This document shows, in pieces, positions 13,002 through 22,389 of a stretch of DNA of 64,000 nt. The notes beneath the pieces are model-generated. The model made no database searches and had not been told where the DNA came from. It saw only the letters and a list, made by a program, of their open reading frames with translations. Numbering within the stretch: position 1 is the stretch's first letter; each line of letters starts with the position of its first letter. The DNA is taken from contig NZ_OZ244781.1 in the NCBI RefSeq assembly GCF_965219595.1, positions 930,001 to 994,000 of the forward strand, in the 5' to 3' direction. Origin of the DNA: Poriferisodalis sp022821985 (lineage in GTDB: Bacteria > Actinomycetota > Acidimicrobiia > Acidimicrobiales > Poriferisodalaceae). The translations under genes and the position numbers were made by a program.

Positions 13002-13973
13002 GTGCCGGAGATTCCTGAGATCCGGGCGCACGCTGAACGACTGGAAGCGCTCGCTGCTGGCGAGGTGCTGAAGCGGTTTGAGCCGCTGTCGTTCACGGCA
13101 CTCAAGACCGCCAGCCCGCAGCCGAGGGAGGCCGTCGGCTGGCCGCTGCGCAGCGTGGGCCAGCGAGCCAAGTTCCTGCTGCTGCGGTTCGCTCCCCCGT
13201 CGCACAACGCGGCCGACGATGGCGAGGCCGCAGCCGACAACGTTGGTCAGGCCCCGCGCGACGGCGGCGGAGTCGCGGCCAACGATTCGAGGACAGACAA
13301 CGCGGAGTGTGACGAAGAGGGGCTGACGTTCCTGGTGCATCTCATGCAGGGCGGCAGGCTGCGGGTGCTGGAGCCCGATGCGAAGCGGCCCCGTCGGCCC
13401 CGCGACGGGCTGGCCCGCTTCGAATTCGAAAGCGGCCTGGGGCTGCTGCTCACCGAGCCGGGCACGCAGAAGCGCGCCGGCGTGTGGGTAGTAGCCGGCG
13501 ATCCGGCCGGGGTTGAACCGCTCGGCCGCCTGGGGCCCGAGGCCACCGACCTCGACGCTGCAGCCATGACCGAGCTCATGGCGGCGCATCCGTCCCGCCT
13601 GCACAACTTCCTGCGCGACCAGCGGGTGATCTCGGGGCTCGGACGGCGGCTGGCCAACGAGATCTGCCATCGGGCCAAGCTGTCGCCATTCGCACCTACC
13701 GGGCGGATGGACGCCGACGGTGTCGAAGCAGTCGTGGCTGCGATCAGCGCCGTGGTCGACGAATCGCTGGCCGCCGAGCGGCAGCTCCCCCAGATGAGCC
13801 GATCGGCCGAGCGTCCCTCGGCGGTGCACAGCCGCACCGGCGAGCAGTGCCCGGTCTGCGGCGACGTGGTGCGGGCCGTCGAGTACCGCGACTACTCGGT
13901 CAACTACTGCGCCAGATGCCAGGCCAGCGGGCGGGTGCTGGCCGACAACACCACCAGCAAGTTCCTCCGCTGA
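13002..13973 (+). CDS. Fpg/Nei family DNA glycosylase
   Basis: Base-excision repair glycosylase/AP lyase, 323 residues, GTG start. The N-terminus PEIPEIR supplies the catalytic Pro2 and Glu3 and the conserved Glu6. The helix-two-turn-helix region is visible around HNFLRDQRVISGLGRRLANE. The C-terminal zinc finger has CPVCG and CARC about 20 residues apart, ending in NTTSKFLR. Whether it prefers oxidised purines (Fpg) or pyrimidines (Nei) is not clear. An extra acidic insertion at about residues 67-105 is unusual for the family. Confidence 0.9.
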   Translation: MPEIPEIRAHAERLEALAAGEVLKRFEPLSFTALKTASPQPREAVGWPLRSVGQRAKFLLLRFAPPSHNAADDGEAAADNVGQAPRDGGGVAANDSRTDNAECDEEGLTFLVHLMQGGRLRVLEPDAKRPRRPRDGLARFEFESGLGLLLTEPGTQKRAGVWVVAGDPAGVEPLGRLGPEATDLDAAAMTELMAAHPSRLHNFLRDQRVISGLGRRLANEICHRAKLSPFAPTGRMDADGVEAVVAAISAVVDESLAAERQLPQMSRSAERPSAVHSRTGEQCPVCGDVVRAVEYRDYSVNYCARCQASGRVLADNTTSKFLR

Positions 13974-14164
13974 TGCACTGGCGGCATCCGCGCCGCCCGT
14001 CAGTCCCCATCGGGAATGCGGCACCGTGAGCGCCCACATCGACGCAGCATCGGCAACGGCTTCCACGCGGGTGTGACAGGCCCGGTGCGTCTGACAGGCG
14101 CCGGTTAGGGTGCTGCGCGAAATTCACCACACCAGCAACGCCCGCCGGGCGCGAGGAGCACACC

Positions 14165-14833
14165 ATGAGCGACGACGGAATCAAGCTGGGCCTGACGGCC
14201 GACGAGGTGCTGCAGTCCACCCGGGCGGTGCGCAAGCGGCTCGACTTCGACCGGCCGGTGCCCGAATCGGTGCTGCGGGAGTGCGTCGAGATCGCCGTGC
14301 AGGCGCCGACGGGTTCCAACATGCAGGGCTGGCACTTCGTGTTCGTCACGGAGCGCGACAAGATCGAGGCCATCTCGGCGCTCTACAAGCAGGGCTTCGA
14401 CGCCTACCGCAACAGCCCCATGTATGCCGGCCGGGTGGGCTCGGGCCTCGGCGCCCAGCGAGAGGCCCAGCAGGCTCGGGTGACCTCCTCGGCGGAGTTC
14501 CTGTCGGAGAACATGCATCGCAGCCCGGTGCTGTTCCTGCCCTGCATCACCGGCCGCACCGACGATGCCCGCATGATGGTGGGCCAGGCCGGCTCGATCA
14601 TCCCCGCAGCGTGGAGCTTCATGCTGGCTGCCCGCGAGCGGGGTCTCGGCACCTGCTGGACCACCCTGCACCTCGGCTACGAGCGCGAGGCCGCCGAGAT
14701 CCTGGGCATCCCCTACGACAACGTGCGCCAGTACGCGCTGAGCCCGGTGGCCTACACCGTGGGCACCGACTTCAAGCTGGCCACCCGCACCGATCTCGAC
14801 TCGGTGATGAGCTGGAACTCCTGGAGCCGCTGA
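14165..14833 (+). CDS. Nitroreductase family protein
   Basis: FMN-dependent NAD(P)H oxidoreductase of the nitroreductase fold, 222 residues, ATG behind GAGGAG. The N-terminal FMN-phosphate motif STRAVRKRLDFDRPV and APTGSNMQGWHFV are typical, as is the later GLGTCWTTLHLG. The real substrate may be a quinone, flavin or nitro compound. The stop at 14831-14833 is followed after one base by the SDR start, so the two genes are coupled and may act on the same metabolite. Confidence 0.92.
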   Translation: MSDDGIKLGLTADEVLQSTRAVRKRLDFDRPVPESVLRECVEIAVQAPTGSNMQGWHFVFVTERDKIEAISALYKQGFDAYRNSPMYAGRVGSGLGAQREAQQARVTSSAEFLSENMHRSPVLFLPCITGRTDDARMMVGQAGSIIPAAWSFMLAARERGLGTCWTTLHLGYEREAAEILGIPYDNVRQYALSPVAYTVGTDFKLATRTDLDSVMSWNSWSR

Positions 14834-14834
14834 G

Positions 14835-15617
14835 ATGGCTGGCGAGTCGAACGCAGCGTTGTTCGACCTGTCGGGCCGGGTGGCGGTGGTCACCGGCGGG
14901 TCGCGCGGGCTGGGCCGCGAGATGGTGCTCGCATTCGCCCGGGCCGGCGCGGATGTGGTGATCGCCTCGCGCAAGCTCGACAACTGCGAGGCGCTGGCGG
15001 CCGAGGTGCGCGACACCACCGGCCAGCAGGCGCTGGCGGTGGAGTGCCACGTGGGCTACTGGGACCAGAACGACGCCCTGTGCGAGCGTGTCTATGACGA
15101 GTTCGGGCACTGCGAGGTGCTGGTGAACAACGCCGGCCTGTCGCCGCTGTACCCGTCGCTGTACGAGGTGTCCGAGGGGCTGTTCGACAAAGTGATCGAC
15201 GTGAATCTGAAGGGGCCATTCCGGGCCTCGGCGGTGTTCGGCAAGCGCATGTACGAAGCGGGCGGCGGCTCGATCATCAACGTGAGCTCGGTGGCAGCGG
15301 TGGCGCCTTCTCCCAACGAGACGGCCTACGGAGCGGCCAAGGCGGGCATCCACGCCATCACGCAGTCGTTCGCCCGGGAATATGCGCCCCGCGTGCGGGT
15401 GAACTGCATCATGCCCGGGCCGTTCCTCACCGACATCTCCAAGGCCTGGGATATGGACGCCTTCAACGAGCGGGCCGAGAACGAGATCGCTCTGGGCCGC
15501 GGCGGCGAGGCCGACGAGGTCGTCGGCGCCGCGCTCTACTTCGCCTCAGAGGCGTCGAGCTACACCACCGGCTCGGTGCTCAAGATCGACGGCGGCACCG
15601 CCTGGCAAACCGGCTGA
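14835..15617 (+). CDS. SDR family oxidoreductase
   Basis: Classical short-chain dehydrogenase, 260 residues. The cofactor loop is TGGSRGLG, then NNAG and the catalytic Ser (NVSSVAA) with YGAAK as the Tyr/Lys pair. The C-terminal IDGGTAW is typical. It starts one base after the nitroreductase stop, implying translational coupling. The substrate is unknown. Confidence 0.92.
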   Translation: MAGESNAALFDLSGRVAVVTGGSRGLGREMVLAFARAGADVVIASRKLDNCEALAAEVRDTTGQQALAVECHVGYWDQNDALCERVYDEFGHCEVLVNNAGLSPLYPSLYEVSEGLFDKVIDVNLKGPFRASAVFGKRMYEAGGGSIINVSSVAAVAPSPNETAYGAAKAGIHAITQSFAREYAPRVRVNCIMPGPFLTDISKAWDMDAFNERAENEIALGRGGEADEVVGAALYFASEASSYTTGSVLKIDGGTAWQTG

Positions 15618-15631
15618 GCGCAGCCCCAGTT

Positions 15632-16930
15632 TCAGGCCGCCATTTCGAGAATGGCGGCACAGCGTCCGACGCGGCCGTCGATGAGTTCGACGAGGCGCTC
15701 GGCGAAGTCTGCCGCCCCGCAGTCGGCGATGACCGGATCAGCCGCTGCCTCAGCGACGGCAGCTGGAACACGGCGGACGAGGTCGGCTACGCGTGCGACA
15801 ACGTCATCTGCATCGAGTCCGAGTTCGCTCGCAGACTTCAGCCATGCACCGGGACGGTCGGCCCGCGTCAGCCGGTAGCCGTCACCGATCTTCATCGCCA
15901 AGTTCACCTTGTGACCCTTCGAATCGTCGTACGGCAGGAACGAAGCGACATCGAACAGCGGCGCGAGCCGCGCCCACGAACCATGCAAGAGCAGCGCGTA
16001 GTTCTTGGCATGGGCATCGGTGCCCGCGATCAGCCAGTTGAAAGCGAGCGCATCCAGGAAGCGCCACACGTCTTCAGCGGCTAGCTGACCCGGCACCACC
16101 GAACGCAGCAGACTGGCAACGTCTTGAGCCCCGGGCCCGCCATCGGATTGGTACTTGTAATCCGGGTGCACAGACAGGGCTTGGCAGAGGTCTTCCTGGT
16201 GAAGGCGTTGCACCTGCGGGCCACGCCAGACCCGGTCAAACCGCTCGACCACGATCGCTGTCTCATCTTCGAAGGTCATCAACGACGTTCGCACTGCCGG
16301 CAGATCCGACTTGGCCGCGGCGGCGAGGCAGAGATACTCGTTGACCTGACTCCAGCGGTACTCGGCAATCGCAGGCTTGAGAATGTGTGTGCTCGGCAGC
16401 GAGCCACTCGCCAGATACCACTGCCCGTCACGGCGGTGCAGCGCAGTCTTGGCCTGCGCACCGCCGAGGCTGAACTGGCCGCGGAAATCACTGCCGAACC
16501 ACAACGCGCGGTTGGCACGCAAGTCACGCAGCCGCACAGCGATGTCGGCCTCGCTCATCATCTTTGCCTCAGCCGCTCGCTCCGAAAGCGCGTCGATCTC
16601 CGACGGAGGGCACAGCTGCACAGCCCCGGGACAGTCACGGCCGATTGGTGTGCTCAACAGCGAGAACGGGTTTGCGCTCGACACAGAGAACTCACGGCCC
16701 CAGCGCCGCAGCACTTCGCGGTCGTCGGGCAGCAGGCCCCACAGCCATGGCGTAACGACCGGGTCGTCGTAAGCAGCCGACGACAGCGGCATTGACACCG
16801 ACAGTGGCGTTGCTGCGGGATCGGCGCGGTAGCTGTCGTCGTAGCGAAGCCGCAGCTTGCCCGCGGTGGTGAGATACAGCTCAGCAGCAATGTGCCCGCG
16901 CAGCAACACGACGAGAACGCTGTCAGTCAT
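15632..16930 (-). CDS. hipA: HipA-like serine/threonine kinase toxin
   Basis: 432 residues from ATG 16930; the frame continues upstream into hipB and should not be used. The N-terminal subdomain (LRLRYDDSYRADPAATPLSVSMPL) is followed by the HipA kinase core: the phosphate loop region SLGGAQAKTALH, catalytic GTDAHAKNYAL with Asp and Asn, and the metal-binding Asp in APLFDVASF. HipA kinases phosphorylate glutamyl-tRNA synthetase in E. coli and slow growth; the target here is inferred only. It overlaps hipB by 8 bp, the usual antitoxin-first arrangement. Confidence 0.9.
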   Translation of the reverse strand: MTDSVLVVLLRGHIAAELYLTTAGKLRLRYDDSYRADPAATPLSVSMPLSSAAYDDPVVTPWLWGLLPDDREVLRRWGREFSVSSANPFSLLSTPIGRDCPGAVQLCPPSEIDALSERAAEAKMMSEADIAVRLRDLRANRALWFGSDFRGQFSLGGAQAKTALHRRDGQWYLASGSLPSTHILKPAIAEYRWSQVNEYLCLAAAAKSDLPAVRTSLMTFEDETAIVVERFDRVWRGPQVQRLHQEDLCQALSVHPDYKYQSDGGPGAQDVASLLRSVVPGQLAAEDVWRFLDALAFNWLIAGTDAHAKNYALLLHGSWARLAPLFDVASFLPYDDSKGHKVNLAMKIGDGYRLTRADRPGAWLKSASELGLDADDVVARVADLVRRVPAAVAEAAADPVIADCGAADFAERLVELIDGRVGRCAAILEMAA

Positions 16931-17270
16931 GGTGCGCGCACGAGCGCTCGGAACTGGAGCTCCCGGCGTTCCAGTCAGCGATGTACCGATTGAGATCGAA
17001 CCGGTCGCTCCCGGTGCCGAGGCCGGTAAGGACATCAGCATCAGCCCGAACGAGACCGAAGCCGAGACCCAGTGCGATCATCACGCGCAAGACCCCTTCC
17101 AAAGAAACCGTCGGCTTGCCGTTCTCGAAACTCGACAGCCACGGGCGGGCCACGCCAGCCTTGCCCGCCAAGATCGCCTGCGACCAGCCGCGCTCCTTAC
17201 GGGCCGCCGCGACGGCTGCTCCAAGGTCGCGGCTGGTGAGCAGCGGACGAACTGCGTTTGCAGTCTCCAT
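16923..17270 (-). CDS. hipB: HipB-like antitoxin, HTH Xre family
   Basis: 115 residues with an Xre-type helix-turn-helix at about residues 15-68 (LGAAVAAARKERGWSQ, then KAGVARPWLSSFENGK). HipB proteins bind their own operator and neutralise HipA. It is the first gene of the pair, and its promoter and palindromic operator lie immediately upstream (17285-17334). The C-terminal 35 residues are longer than in short HipB proteins. Confidence 0.87.
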   Translation of the reverse strand: METANAVRPLLTSRDLGAAVAAARKERGWSQAILAGKAGVARPWLSSFENGKPTVSLEGVLRVMIALGLGFGLVRADADVLTGLGTGSDRFDLNRYIADWNAGSSSSERSCAHHD

Positions 17271-17284
17271 ATGGGGACACTCCG

Positions 17285-17334
17285 GACATATCGTTGATTA
17301 GTAACATAATATGTATGTCTCTGAACATTGACAA
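17285..17334 (-). promoter_or_regulatory. hipBA promoter with overlapping inverted repeat
   Basis: On the minus strand, TTGTCA (17334-17329) and TATTAT (17311-17306) are separated by exactly 17 bp, close to the sigma-70 consensus and unusually AT-rich for this window. Inverted arms GACATA (17285-17290) and TATGTC (17314-17319) flank the -10 box, a plausible HipB operator. A direct repeat AACATTGA (17324-17331 and 17334-17341) overlaps the -35 side. Confidence 0.65.
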
Positions 17335-17430
17335 ACATTGATTGTCGTCGTCAAGCTACTCCAAATCGCGCACCCTCTATGTTCCGCTGCAGGACGTGCA
17401 AGGGATGCATGACAGAACGGAGATGCCGAC

Positions 17431-17670
17431 ATGACCACATCGCGGATCACTTACGCTGACGCCGCGAGAGCGGAGATTGCGTTCACAATTCTGAACACCA
17501 TGCGAAAGGTCCACCATCTGGTGGGAGCGAGTGCGGAAGCCTCACGCGGGTGGTGGACCACCAGCAAGGCAGAGCTGGATGGCCGAACGCCATCGGAGGC
17601 TGTCATCGCTGGCGATCACGAGGCCGTGGCCCGACTAGTCGATTCGTACCTCGATCCAGACTTCGTCTAG
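17431..17670 (+). CDS. MbcA/ParS/Xre-type toxin-binding domain protein, orphan antitoxin-like
   Basis: 79 residues, ATG behind GGAG. The C-terminal half (GWWTTSKAELDGRTPSEAVI then VARLVDSYL) resembles the antitoxin domain that pairs with RES-type toxins. No RES toxin gene follows: the next gene is an SDR. It may be a solitary antitoxin remnant or act on a partner elsewhere. It is divergent from hipBA. Confidence 0.55.
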   Translation: MTTSRITYADAARAEIAFTILNTMRKVHHLVGASAEASRGWWTTSKAELDGRTPSEAVIAGDHEAVARLVDSYLDPDFV

Positions 17671-17787
17671 CGACAAAGCCACAGTCGCACTCAAAGCCTC
17701 GTTCGGCAGGTCGGCTGAAGCCGTTGCGGCTACGTTGAGCGCCGCCGCGGGCCGTGCGCAGTGCCCGACGAGCACTGGAGGATTGCT

Positions 17788-18576
17788 GTGGGGACGACGA
17801 AGCGACTGTCGACACTGAACCGGTCGATCGAGGGCCGGGTGGCGCTGATCACCGGCGCCGGCATGGGCCAGGGCCGGGCCACGGCGCACCTGTTCGCCGA
17901 CGAGGGCGCGCACGTTGCGGTGACCGACCTTGGCCAGGCCGAGGTGGACGCCGTGGTGGCCGAGATCAACGACGCCGGCGGCTCAGCGGCAGGCTGGACG
18001 ATGGATGTGGCCAACCGCGACCGCGTCAACCAGGTCACCAACGAAGTAGCCGAGCGCTTCGGCGGCATCGACCACGTCATCAACAACGCCGGCATCTCCC
18101 GCTTCTCGCCGATCGACGCCGAGGAATACGAGGACAACTGGGCCATCTCCCTCGAGGTGCTGCTGACGGCGCACACCTACACCGTGCGGGCGGCGCTGCC
18201 GTACCTGCGCCAGTCCGATGCGGCCCGCATCGTCAACATCGCCTCCACCGAGGGCTGGGGCGCCACCAAGTTCGGCTCGCCCTACACGGCTGCCAAGCAC
18301 GGCGTGATCGGGCTCACCAAGTCACTGGCGGTGGAGCTGGGCCGTGAGGGCATCACGGTGAACTGCATCTGCCCTGGGCCGATCCGCACGGCCATGACCG
18401 CGGAGATCTCCGAGGAGCACAAGACGATCTTCGCCAAGCGCCGCACCGCCCTGGGCCGCTATGCCGAGCCCGAAGAAGTGGCCCACGGCACGCTCAACTT
18501 CTGCCTGCCCGCCAGCCAATACATGACCGGCGCCGTCCTCCCCGTAGACGGCGGCCTCCTCATCAAAAACGCCTGA
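17788..18576 (+). CDS. SDR family oxidoreductase
   Basis: 262-residue short-chain dehydrogenase. I chose GTG 17788 because GGAGGA lies 5 nt upstream; an earlier GTG at 17761 lacks a ribosome site. The cofactor loop is TGAGMGQG, then NNAG, the catalytic Ser in NIASTEGWG and YTAAKHG as the Tyr/Lys pair, ending in PVDGGLLI. The sequence between Ser and Tyr is typical of actinobacterial SDRs of unknown substrate. It is monocistronic and converges on the sigma factor gene. Confidence 0.9.
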   Translation: MGTTKRLSTLNRSIEGRVALITGAGMGQGRATAHLFADEGAHVAVTDLGQAEVDAVVAEINDAGGSAAGWTMDVANRDRVNQVTNEVAERFGGIDHVINNAGISRFSPIDAEEYEDNWAISLEVLLTAHTYTVRAALPYLRQSDAARIVNIASTEGWGATKFGSPYTAAKHGVIGLTKSLAVELGREGITVNCICPGPIRTAMTAEISEEHKTIFAKRRTALGRYAEPEEVAHGTLNFCLPASQYMTGAVLPVDGGLLIKNA

Positions 18577-18643
18577 CCGTCTCGCCCTCGAACGCCGCCG
18601 CGGCCTGCAGAAGCCGGCCGGCTGCGATCGGCAGGCGCAGCGG

Positions 18644-20272
18644 CTACTGGGTGAGGGTTATGGACAGGGCGGCGGGCATGCCCTCGGCGTCGAGGGTGAG
18701 CGTGCCGGAGAGGTTGCCGCGCTCGGCGAGCGGCAGCGACTCGGTGCCGGTGGCGGTGAAGAAGCCGGTCATGGCGAGCGAGCCGTCGTCGTTGGCGGTG
18801 CCGCGGGCAGCCAGGCGCATCTCGGCGGACATGCCGTCGTCGCCGGGGGCGAAGACCAGCAGGGCGCTGAAGCGTCGTTCGTCGACCGCCGGGTCGGCAG
18901 CACCGAGCGAGGCTGTACTCGGCGAGATCACCGCAACCGACTCGGTGGAGGTGACCGTCTCGGAGGTCTCGACGCCGTCAACCGTCGTAGTCGTGACCGT
19001 GGTGACCGTCAACGACAGCGAACCGGCCACGTCGTAGCGGTCGGCACCTGAAGGCGTGAACGTCAGCTCGGCGCCCTGCACGCTGCCGCTGGCCGACACC
19101 TCGGTGTCGGGCTGGATCACGACCTGCGTCGCAACGCTCGTCTCGATGATCTCCTCGGCACCGCCAGCGGCGGCCTCCGAAGTCTGGCTGTCGTCGATCA
19201 CCGGAGTCGCAGCAACAGCAGCAACCGTTGCCACTGCCTCGCTCTGTTGAGGAGCTGCCTCGACCACGGGCGCAGCAGCCGCTGCAGGAGCCGCCTCAGC
19301 AGGCGCCACGGAACCGGCAGGGTCAACCACATCGGCAACGGCGGTCACCGGCGCGGCGGCGGGAACGATCACGGGCGCATCGGGCGCCGGCAGCTCCACG
19401 GCCAGCGGCGTCAGCACCTCCATCACCGAATCGGGCAGCACCCGGTCGGCCGCCTTGTGCACCGGCGAATCGACTGTCGGGGCGATCACGGCCGTGGCCA
19501 GCCCGAAGCCGACAGCGGCCTTGGCCACCACCGGCACGCCGACGGTTGCCGCATTCGCCGTGGCAGCAGCGGCCCGTGTGGCCATCGGGGCGGTCTCGGC
19601 CAGCATCGGCATCGCCGAATGCAGCGCAGCCCGCCCGCTGCCGGGCGACGACTGGCTGGTCACCGCAGCGGCGGCACGCTCGCCGCGGCGCAGCAGCCCG
19701 ATCAAGGCCACCGGCGCAGCAGCCGCCAGCTTCAGCGCGGCCCGAACGGCGTTGCGGGCCCGCGACACCCGCGCCCGGGCATTCTCCTCGGACACGCCGG
19801 CCTTCTCGGCCACTTCCTCGTAGCTCAGCTCCTCCACGAAGCGCAGCATGAGCGCCTCGCGGTACTGCTCGGACAGGTTGTCGACGGCGTCGGCCAGCTC
19901 GGAATCGTCGATGTCGAGCCCCAGCTCGTCTTCGATGGATGACGGCGGGTTCAGCGCCCGATCATTCGACGCGAACCGCTCGGTCTTCTCGCTGTCGCGG
20001 CGCAGGCGGTTGCCCTCGTCGCTGCAGACGTTCGACAGGATGCGATGCAGCCACGGCCCCACCAGGTAGTTGCCGTTGAACCGCGGCATGGCCCGCAGCG
20101 CCCGCACCAGCGCTTCCTGCACAGCGTCTTCCGCCGCCTCGGGGCAACCGAGCTTGCGGCGCGCGTGACCGAGCAGCTGCGGCCGGTACTCCCGCACCAG
20201 CTCGGCGAACGCTTCGTCGTCGCCGGCTTGGTACGCGAGAACCAGATCTCGGTCTTCAAGACGCAAGGCCAT
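18644..20272 (-). CDS. ECF-type RNA polymerase sigma factor with long C-terminal extension
   Basis: About 542 residues from ATG 20272; other starts upstream (TTG 20317, ATG 20305) are possible. The first ~190 residues are a complete ECF sigma factor: region 2 (DEAFAELVREYRPQLLGHAR, VGPWLHRILSNVCSDE) and region 4 (LSEQYREALMLRFVEELSYE with GVSEENARARVSRARNAV). The rest is not sigma-like: an Ala-rich stretch with one hydrophobic segment (VPVVAKAAVGFGLATAVI), a long Ala/Pro linker, and a Thr/Ser-rich beta domain of about 150 residues. Normal ECF factors are ~200 residues. The layout suggests a membrane-tethered regulator, but the membrane segment is weak. Confidence 0.85.
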   Translation of the reverse strand: MALRLEDRDLVLAYQAGDDEAFAELVREYRPQLLGHARRKLGCPEAAEDAVQEALVRALRAMPRFNGNYLVGPWLHRILSNVCSDEGNRLRRDSEKTERFASNDRALNPPSSIEDELGLDIDDSELADAVDNLSEQYREALMLRFVEELSYEEVAEKAGVSEENARARVSRARNAVRAALKLAAAAPVALIGLLRRGERAAAAVTSQSSPGSGRAALHSAMPMLAETAPMATRAAAATANAATVGVPVVAKAAVGFGLATAVIAPTVDSPVHKAADRVLPDSVMEVLTPLAVELPAPDAPVIVPAAAPVTAVADVVDPAGSVAPAEAAPAAAAAPVVEAAPQQSEAVATVAAVAATPVIDDSQTSEAAAGGAEEIIETSVATQVVIQPDTEVSASGSVQGAELTFTPSGADRYDVAGSLSLTVTTVTTTTVDGVETSETVTSTESVAVISPSTASLGAADPAVDERRFSALLVFAPGDDGMSAEMRLAARGTANDDGSLAMTGFFTATGTESLPLAERGNLSGTLTLDAEGMPAALSITLTQ

Positions 20273-20442
20273 TGCAGTTACGCATCCGAACAGCGGGAAC
20301 GCCATCGCTCCCGTCAATCACGATGCTACCGCGGCCCCCAAGAGCTATTGCCGTCACATTTCGGGAGGTCGCGAAGTTGCAACCGATCCGCCTGCGGGCC
20401 GCAATGCAGCAAGGCTGCGGCTGGTCCAGCGCCAGACTGGAG

Positions 20443-22353
20443 TCAGGAATTGCGTGTGATGGCCACTGTATGGGTGTCGCCGTCGTCTGCGGTGACGGTG
20501 ATGGTGTAGCCGTGCAGCGTCACTGACTCGCCCACACCGAGCACCGGGAAGTCGTCGACCTCGCTGTTGCCGCTGTCACCGGCCACCTTCACGGGCAGCT
20601 CGCCCGAGCCGATGAACGAGTCGACGGTGTACACCATCACGCCTTCGGTCACGAGGCCCGGGAAGGTGGTACGGGCGTTCGAGCTTGGATCGACCCACTC
20701 CTGGCCGGTGTCGTAGCCGACCGCACGGCGGCTCTCGATCACGATCACGTTGTGGGCGGTCAGCGGCACCACTGCCAGCGCCACGCCGTCGCCAGCCTCA
20801 GCGATCGGCGCCAGCGACACGGTTGCCCCGGCGCCGCTGTCGCAGTGCACCTGCGACGGGTCGAGCCAGCCGAGCTGCCACCGGCTCCAGCCGAGCATCT
20901 CTTCGAGCTCGAGGTGAGCCGCCGTGCCCAACGACGTGTTCCCGTCGGGGAAGCGCCACACATGCTGCAGCCGCTGGTCGCTCGACTGTGTCTGGAACTG
21001 GACTCGCAGGCCCATCAGCCCCATGTCCACGAACGCCCACACGTCGTCACCGGACAACTCGGGCAGCGTGTGCCGGTCGAAGTCGTAGGGATACATGTCG
21101 AGCAAGCCCAGGTTGTGGGCGATCTCGTGGGCGCCAACGGAACCCCACTCGTCGGGTTCCTGGGTTTCTTCGAGCTCGTTTGTGTTCACCCTGGTGGTGG
21201 TGATGGTGACGTCATCGGCGGTGGCTTCGCCGGTGGCGTTGCCGCCCGAGAAGTGGCTGCCAGGGAACACCGTCAGCACCATGTCGAGCGTCGAGAAATC
21301 GACCTCGTCGTCTGCCAGGGCGACAGCGTGCGCCGATGCGCCGCGGACCAGACCCTCGCCGGTGGCCGTCGGACCGATGTACTCGGCGGTGTCCTGCTCG
21401 GCTCGCAGCCAGCGATGCAGCGGCACGAACTCGACATCGAGCCTGCCGTAGCTGGCGGCCTCCAAGTACTCCTCGGCCCACGGCAGCCCTAGCGCAGCCT
21501 CTTCCTCGGTGGTGTGGGCGGCCTGGGCGTCGGGGAAGTCCATGAACAGCACGCCGATGCGGAGGGTGCCGACCGCCGACGGCGCCCAGTGGGGCAGCGG
21601 GAACCCTGCCGTCGTGTAGCCGAGGCCGCTGGGCCGGCAGTCGTCAGCGATGCCTGCGGGCTCGCCGCTGGCTCCGGCCACATAGGCGCGGTGCTTGCCC
21701 TCAGTGTCGATGGTGTGGACGGCGATGCGCTGCCCGTCGGGCGACCACCGCGGCGCGAGCGTGCGAAGGCCCTCGTCGTAGACCACCTCTTCGTCGATGC
21801 CGTCGATATCGGCAATCACGATGGATGACTTGATGCCGTCGCCGCGTGCAAAGGCCATGCGTGTGCCATCGGGCGACCACGACAGCCCGCCGGCGAAGTA
21901 CACCGCGGCGTGCACGCGGCGCTCATTGCTGCCGTCGGTGTCGGCCACCACCAGGAAGCCGTTGGCCTGGTAGGCGAGCTGGCTGCCGTCGGGCGACCAA
22001 GTGGCCCAGCGATCGATGACGTCGCCTTCGGTCCGCTGGTTGTTGTGGCTGCCGTCGGCGTTGACGGTCCAGATGTGTGATTGCCAGTTGCCGTTCTCGT
22101 CATTCTGGCCACGGGAATAGGCGATGCGGGTGCCGTCGGGCGACCAGACGGGGGCGTACAGGTAGCCGCCGTCGTGGTCCACCAGCTTCCGGGCATCGGT
22201 GCCGTCGTTGTTCACGGTCCACAGCGAGGCATTCCCGGTGTAGACGAGGCGACTGCAGTCAGGCGACCATGCGGGGTCTTCGGCGCTGGTGGAGGGCACG
22301 AGCTGTGTCGGCTCGTCGTCGATGGCGCCGCCGCAGGTGCCGGCGGGCAGCAC
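20443..22353 (-). CDS. WD40-like beta-propeller plus M6-type metalloprotease domain (downstream half of a split CWB2 gene)
   Basis: 636 residues if started at GTG 22353. The N-terminal part has repeated PD40/TolB-like blades (AWSPDCSRLVYTG, VWSPDGTRIAYS, TWSPDGSQLAYQ, RWSPDGQRIAVH). The C-terminal part is a gluzincin/M6-like peptidase with GAHEIAHNLGLLD (His409, Glu410, His413). It has no signal peptide. It lies in the same frame as the upstream CWB2 gene, separated only by TAA 22390-22392 and 12 codons, so the two were very likely one secreted protein of about 1040 residues. Confidence 0.8.
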   Translation of the reverse strand: MLPAGTCGGAIDDEPTQLVPSTSAEDPAWSPDCSRLVYTGNASLWTVNNDGTDARKLVDHDGGYLYAPVWSPDGTRIAYSRGQNDENGNWQSHIWTVNADGSHNNQRTEGDVIDRWATWSPDGSQLAYQANGFLVVADTDGSNERRVHAAVYFAGGLSWSPDGTRMAFARGDGIKSSIVIADIDGIDEEVVYDEGLRTLAPRWSPDGQRIAVHTIDTEGKHRAYVAGASGEPAGIADDCRPSGLGYTTAGFPLPHWAPSAVGTLRIGVLFMDFPDAQAAHTTEEEAALGLPWAEEYLEAASYGRLDVEFVPLHRWLRAEQDTAEYIGPTATGEGLVRGASAHAVALADDEVDFSTLDMVLTVFPGSHFSGGNATGEATADDVTITTTRVNTNELEETQEPDEWGSVGAHEIAHNLGLLDMYPYDFDRHTLPELSGDDVWAFVDMGLMGLRVQFQTQSSDQRLQHVWRFPDGNTSLGTAAHLELEEMLGWSRWQLGWLDPSQVHCDSGAGATVSLAPIAEAGDGVALAVVPLTAHNVIVIESRRAVGYDTGQEWVDPSSNARTTFPGLVTEGVMVYTVDSFIGSGELPVKVAGDSGNSEVDDFPVLGVGESVTLHGYTITVTADDGDTHTVAITRNS

Positions 22354-22389
22354 CCCGGGCGCGGTACTGGGCTCGCTGTCTTCGGCTTC

